In this document: in pieces, positions 60,316 to 64,000 of the stretch
Numbering within the stretch: the stretch's first letter is position 1
How the letters are laid out: each line of letters opens with the position of its first letter
Source: Chryseobacterium sp. Leaf394
GTDB taxonomy: Bacteria; Bacteroidota; Bacteroidia; Flavobacteriales; Weeksellaceae
DNA length: 64,000 bases
NCBI RefSeq assembly: GCF_001424105.1
Contig: NZ_LMQH01000011.1
Span: forward strand, 1,616,248 to 1,680,247
Reading direction: 5' to 3'
Notes under the pieces: model-generated
The model's database searches: none
Seen by the model: only the letters and a program-made list of their open reading frames with translations
Told to the model about the DNA's origin: nothing
Made by a program: the position numbers and the translations under genes

Positions 60316-61779
60316 ATGAAACGTAAAATTGCCGTCATTGGCTCAGGCTTTTCAGGCCTTTCTGCCGCATCATTCGCTGCTAAAGACGGTCACGAAGTAC
60401 ATATTTTCGAAAAAAACCACAGTTTTGGCGGGCGCGCAAGGCAATTTACAACAGAAAACGGTTTTGTATTCGACATGGGACCAAGTTGGTATTGGATGCC
60501 CGATATTTTTGATTCCTATTTTGCTGAATTTGGAAAGAAGACTTCCGATTTTTATGAACTTATTTCACTAAATCCTCAGTTTGAAATGGTTTTCTCTGAT
60601 GAAAATTTGAACTTACCTCAAAATTTTGATGAAATGAAAGCGCTTTTCGAAGCTTTAGAACCGGGAGCAGCTGAAAATCTTGAAAAATTTATGCAGGATG
60701 CCAAGTATAAATATGAGGTCGGAATGAAAGATTTCGTTACAAAGCCTTGTTTTTCCTGGACTGAATTTTTTTCAGTGAAAATTTTAAAAAGTGCGTTAAA
60801 ACTTGATCTGCTTTCCAACTTCCGAAGTTTTGTCGGGAAATATTTTAAAAACAGTAAACTCCGCACCTTGATGGAGTTTCCTGTCATCTTTCTTGGGGCA
60901 TCACCTGAGAATATTCCTGCACTTTACAGTCTTATGAATTATGGTGGATACAGACTGGGAACTTTCTACCCGATGGGTGGATTTTATAAAATTATTGAAG
61001 CCATGATGAGCATTTGCGGAGATGTGGGTGTACAGTTTCACAATAATTCTGCAGTAGAAAAAATCATCAGCGAAAAAGGTAAAGTTAAATCCATCCTTGT
61101 CAATGGAGAACTGCTTGAATTTGATTCTGTGATTGCTTCCTGCGATTATCACCACACCGAAACAAAACTGCTTACAGATCAGGAAAAAAATTATAAAGAA
61201 GAATACTGGAAATCAAAAACCTTTGCACCTTCCTGCCTAATCTTTTATTTAGGAATCAGTGAGAGAATTAAAATTAAACATCACACCTTATTTTTCGAAA
61301 ATGATCTGGATCTTCACACCAGCGAAATTTACAGTGATAAAAAATGGCCTTCAAAACCTCTATTTTATGTCTGCTGTCCGTCGCAAACCGATGATTCGGT
61401 TGCTCCGGAAGGCTGTGAAAATATGTTTTTACTAATGCCAATCGCAACCGGTATAGAAGATTCTGATGAAATGAGACAAAAATATTTTACTCAAATGATC
61501 GAAAGAATTGAAAAACATACTGGTACAGAAAATCTAGCTCAAAAAATAATTTATCAGAAAAGTTTCTGTCTGAACGATTTCAAGGAAGATTACAATGCTT
61601 ATGAAGGAAATGCATACGGCCTTGCGAATACTTTGAGTCAGACAGCAGTTCTAAAACCTTCACTCAAAAATAAAAAAATAAAGAATCTGTACTATACCGG
61701 TCAGCTCACTGTGCCTGGTCCGGGAGTTCCCCCCTCGATTATTTCAGGAAAAATTGCAGCACACCAAGCCACCCTTTAA
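60316..61779 (+). CDS. crtI: phytoene desaturase
   Basis: 487 residues. The N-terminal FAD loop VIGSGFSGLSAA (7-18), FEKNHSFGGRARQF, and the C-terminal GQLTVPGPGVPPSIISG are typical of CrtI. It desaturates phytoene to lycopene. First gene of a five-gene operon with crtB, SRPBCC, crtZ and a lycopene cyclase; spacing to crtB is 9 bases. Confidence 0.93.
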   Translation: MKRKIAVIGSGFSGLSAASFAAKDGHEVHIFEKNHSFGGRARQFTTENGFVFDMGPSWYWMPDIFDSYFAEFGKKTSDFYELISLNPQFEMVFSDENLNLPQNFDEMKALFEALEPGAAENLEKFMQDAKYKYEVGMKDFVTKPCFSWTEFFSVKILKSALKLDLLSNFRSFVGKYFKNSKLRTLMEFPVIFLGASPENIPALYSLMNYGGYRLGTFYPMGGFYKIIEAMMSICGDVGVQFHNNSAVEKIISEKGKVKSILVNGELLEFDSVIASCDYHHTETKLLTDQEKNYKEEYWKSKTFAPSCLIFYLGISERIKIKHHTLFFENDLDLHTSEIYSDKKWPSKPLFYVCCPSQTDDSVAPEGCENMFLLMPIATGIEDSDEMRQKYFTQMIERIEKHTGTENLAQKIIYQKSFCLNDFKEDYNAYEGNAYGLANTLSQTAVLKPSLKNKKIKNLYYTGQLTVPGPGVPPSIISGKIAAHQATL

Positions 61780-61788
61780 TATAATGTT

Positions 61789-62625
61789 ATGAAACAAAAA
61801 TTTGATGACCTTTCTTTTAAGATCAGTAAACAGACCACACAGCAGTACAGCACAAGTTTTTCACTGGGAATTTTGGCGCTGTCACCAAAAATACGAAATG
61901 CAATCTATGCTATCTACGGCTACGTAAGGCTTGCCGATGAGATTGTAGACAGTTTTCACGGTTATGACAAAAATATTCTACTCAACAGATTTAAAATACA
62001 GACTGAAGAAGCGTTGGCTGAAGGAATTTCTTTAAATCCGATTATGCAGGCATTTCAGGAAACGGTTTCGCAGTATAAAATTGAGCACAGACTGATCTAT
62101 CAATTCCTTCGAAGTATGGAGATGGATCTTCAGAAAATCGATTATAATTCCGAACTTTACGACGAGTATATCCTGGGCTCTGCTGAAGTGGTTGGTTTGA
62201 TGTGTCTTCATGTTTTTGTAAATGGTGATCATGTAGCTTTTGATAAGCTAAAACCTTTTGCCATGAAGCTGGGATCTGCATTTCAGAAAGTAAATTTTTT
62301 GAGAGATATGAATGACGATTTCGAAATTTTAGGCCGAACTTATTTTCCGGGAGTCAATATCCTCAATTTCAATGTAGAAGAAAAAAGACAAATTGAAAAA
62401 GATATTGAAGAAGAATTCAGGCTTGCTCTGGAAGGTATCAAAATGCTTCCCAAGACGTCAAAATTCGGAGTATATCTTGCTTACAGATATTACATTTCAT
62501 TGTTTAATAAAATTAGACGGACACCTGCGACAGCAATTTTGAAAAAGCGGATCAGAATTTCCAACGGAAGAAAAATCTCTGTAATGATGAGCAGTTATCT
62601 TCAATATAAAATTGCTTTTATTTAA
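61789..62625 (+). CDS. crtB: phytoene synthase
   Basis: 278 residues. The two Asp-rich metal sites of the squalene/phytoene synthase fold are visible: VRLADEIVDSF (D50, D54) and LRDMNDDFEILGR. It condenses two geranylgeranyl diphosphate molecules to phytoene. It lies 9 bases after crtI and 4 bases before the SRPBCC gene. Confidence 0.93.
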   Translation: MKQKFDDLSFKISKQTTQQYSTSFSLGILALSPKIRNAIYAIYGYVRLADEIVDSFHGYDKNILLNRFKIQTEEALAEGISLNPIMQAFQETVSQYKIEHRLIYQFLRSMEMDLQKIDYNSELYDEYILGSAEVVGLMCLHVFVNGDHVAFDKLKPFAMKLGSAFQKVNFLRDMNDDFEILGRTYFPGVNILNFNVEEKRQIEKDIEEEFRLALEGIKMLPKTSKFGVYLAYRYYISLFNKIRRTPATAILKKRIRISNGRKISVMMSSYLQYKIAFI

Positions 62626-62629
62626 AACT

Positions 62630-63091
62630 ATGGTTCACACACTCCAACGTACACAACAGCTCAAATGTGATATTTCTACAGCATGGAAATTTTTCTCGGC
62701 AGCAAAAAATCTTTCCGAGATTACGCCTGATGATATGAAATTCATTGTACTCACAGAAATAACCGATGATGAAATTTATGAAGGAATGATCATCGATTAT
62801 TTCGTTTCACCACTTTTTGGAATTAAACTGAAATGGCAGACAGAAATCACACAGGTCGATAAAGAGAAAAGCTTTACTGATTTTCAGAAAAAAGGACCTT
62901 TCAAACTTTGGAATCATCATCATGAGTTTGTACCTAACGAAGAAGGTGTTCTGATGACAGATACGGTTACCTACGAACTTCCTCTTGGCTTTTTGGGTGA
63001 AATTGCCCATAAAATTATGGTAAAAAATAAGCTTGAAAATATTTTCAATTACCGCTACAAAATCCTTGAAACAAAATTTAACAAAAGATGA
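62630..63091 (+). CDS. SRPBCC-fold (polyketide cyclase-like) protein in the carotenoid operon
   Basis: 153 residues from the ATG at 62630. A START/SRPBCC fold: RTQQLKCDISTAWKFFSAAKNL, then FGIKLKWQTEITQVD and the C-terminal KIMVKNKLENIFNYRYK. Such folds bind hydrophobic ligands. Its position between crtB and crtZ, with 4-base spacing before and a 4-base overlap after, suggests a role in carotenoid binding or transfer, but no function has been proven. Confidence 0.82.
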   Translation: MVHTLQRTQQLKCDISTAWKFFSAAKNLSEITPDDMKFIVLTEITDDEIYEGMIIDYFVSPLFGIKLKWQTEITQVDKEKSFTDFQKKGPFKLWNHHHEFVPNEEGVLMTDTVTYELPLGFLGEIAHKIMVKNKLENIFNYRYKILETKFNKR

Positions 63092-63546
63092 ATTTTTTAA
63101 TTGTCATCATCACATTTTTCACAATGGAAGGAATAACTTGGTGCATCCATAAATATGTGATGCACGGTTTTATGTGGTTTCTTCACAGAGATCATCATGA
63201 TCATTCCAACGAAGGGCATATTGAATGCAATGATTATTTTTTCCTGATTTTTGCCATCCCCACTATCATCCTGATGTATTTCGGAACCATCAATGGTTTT
63301 AATGAATATTTCTACATTGCTTTAGGAATTACACTCTATGGAATGTCTTATTTTTTTGTTCATGATATTTTTATTCATCAGCGGTTTAAAATTTTAAGAA
63401 ATACGCAGAATCCTTATCTTCTTGCGATTAGAAGAGCTCACAAACAACATCACAAACATACCGGGAAGGAGCATGGCGAATGTTATGGTTTTCTTTGGGT
63501 TCCTGTAAAATATTTTAAAATGTTTTTAAAAAAAGATAAAAAATGA
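63088..63546 (+). CDS. crtZ: beta-carotene hydroxylase
   Basis: 152 residues with membrane helices and the histidine clusters of the fatty acid hydroxylase/CrtZ family: WCIHKYVMHGF (H21, H26), LHRDHHDHS (H33, H36, H37), FVHDIFIH and RRAHKQHHKH. It adds hydroxyls to the rings of beta-carotene to give zeaxanthin. Its start overlaps the SRPBCC stop by four bases and the cyclase start overlaps its own stop. Confidence 0.93.
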   Translation: MNFLIVIITFFTMEGITWCIHKYVMHGFMWFLHRDHHDHSNEGHIECNDYFFLIFAIPTIILMYFGTINGFNEYFYIALGITLYGMSYFFVHDIFIHQRFKILRNTQNPYLLAIRRAHKQHHKHTGKEHGECYGFLWVPVKYFKMFLKKDKK

Positions 63547-64000
63547 TGCAGTTCACTTATTTGCTGATTAATTTTTTTGCAGTCATTATCTGTTTTATTT
63601 TTTCGTTTCATCCAAAGATAAAATTCAACAAATATTTCAGGGCTTTTATTTTGTCATCAATTTTTGTTGCGCTGTTTTTCATTGTCTGGGATATCATTTT
63701 TACAGCAAAAAAAGTCTGGTGGTTCAGCCATGAATATACGCTTGGAGTACTTGTTTATAATCTACCAATAGAAGAAATCCTTTTTTTTATCTGCATTCCG
63801 TTTTCGTGCATCTTCACATATTTCTGTTTAGATAAATTCTTTAATTTTTCTTGGGTTAAAAAGATTGAGAATACACTTTTACATATCATTACATTTGTAC
63901 TTTTGGCGCTCGCCACATACTTTTATGAGCAGCTTTATACTTTCACGGCGTTTGTAGTCTGTGCCTTGAGTATTTTGGTTCTAAAATATATTCTGAAAGC
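63543..64000 (+). CDS. lycopene cyclase domain protein (CrtYcd type), 5' part
   Basis: The frame opens at 63543 (ATGATG overlapping the crtZ stop) and runs off the window after about 152 codons. It has several membrane helices and YNLPIEEILFFICIPF, the PxEE signature of the lycopene cyclase domain found in heterodimeric CrtYc/CrtYd and fused CrtYcd proteins. It would close the rings of lycopene, the step between CrtI and CrtZ, so the operon covers phytoene to zeaxanthin. The 3' part and any second domain lie outside. Confidence 0.88.
   Translation, partial: MMQFTYLLINFFAVIICFIFSFHPKIKFNKYFRAFILSSIFVALFFIVWDIIFTAKKVWWFSHEYTLGVLVYNLPIEEILFFICIPFSCIFTYFCLDKFFNFSWVKKIENTLLHIITFVLLALATYFYEQLYTFTAFVVCALSILVLKYILK

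Overview
This window is AT-rich chromosomal DNA from a member of the Bacteroidota, most likely a Chryseobacterium-like flavobacterium (family Weeksellaceae). That placement is inferred from gene content and control signals: two proteins end in type IX secretion (Por) sorting domains, there is a GldI gliding-motility lipoprotein, a fused DAHP synthase/chorismate mutase, a probable bacillithiol-handling operon, a zeaxanthin-type carotenoid cluster, and promoters of the TAnnTTTG type with almost no Shine-Dalgarno sites. I saw no rRNA, tRNA, prophage, CRISPR array or plasmid functions.

Layout. 1-8,400: start of secDF, a secreted sugar dehydrogenase, hemN, a secreted esterase, a beta-propeller protein, an amino acid permease, pnuC and an Asn/Gly-rich lipoprotein. 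8,400-13,070: dapF, mltG and a TonB-type receptor. 13,070-16,870: a leftward sugar-nucleotide group (DegT-type aminotransferase, small membrane protein, galE, cytidylyltransferase-like gene) into which a REP-associated transposase with mirror-image hairpins at both ends appears to be inserted. 17,000-24,000: a T9SS subtilase, two unknown proteins, an AraC/SDR/VOC operon and a small M50-like membrane protease. 24,000-26,000: YfiT, DUF1569, YtxJ and a Crp-family gene in one tightly overlapping operon. 26,200-31,000: pncA, a second sugar dehydrogenase (lipoprotein), and pyruvate dehydrogenase E1-alpha and E2. 31,000-38,800: PAP2-like protein, BlaI-like regulator, RNA-binding protein, a thioesterase, a copper module (HMA-AraC regulator plus CopA with three N-terminal metal-binding modules), DUF72 and YggS. 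39,000-53,900: sigma-54-type activator, MATE pump, acetyltransferases, a lipoprotein glutathione peroxidase, kdsB, a fused cyclophilin-FKBP lipoprotein next to gldI, ilvE, mnmD, a Nudix protein, an M42 peptidase and rpe. 54,000-59,800: ndk, rsgA, DAHP synthase/chorismate mutase, a small unlisted gene, dnaX and a TetR regulator. 60,300-end: crtI, crtB, an SRPBCC gene, crtZ and a lycopene cyclase cut by the window edge.

Points most worth following up: dnaX is split at a run of ten A residues in a way that suggests programmed frameshifting or transcript slippage to make gamma and tau; the transposase at 14.6-15.2 kb is bracketed by two matched hairpin elements; a 47-codon gene lies unlisted at 57.1-57.2 kb; a sigma-54-like promoter, short transcript region and nested hairpin terminator sit between ndk and rsgA without a conventional gene; and copA carries a heptanucleotide tandem repeat inside its reading frame.
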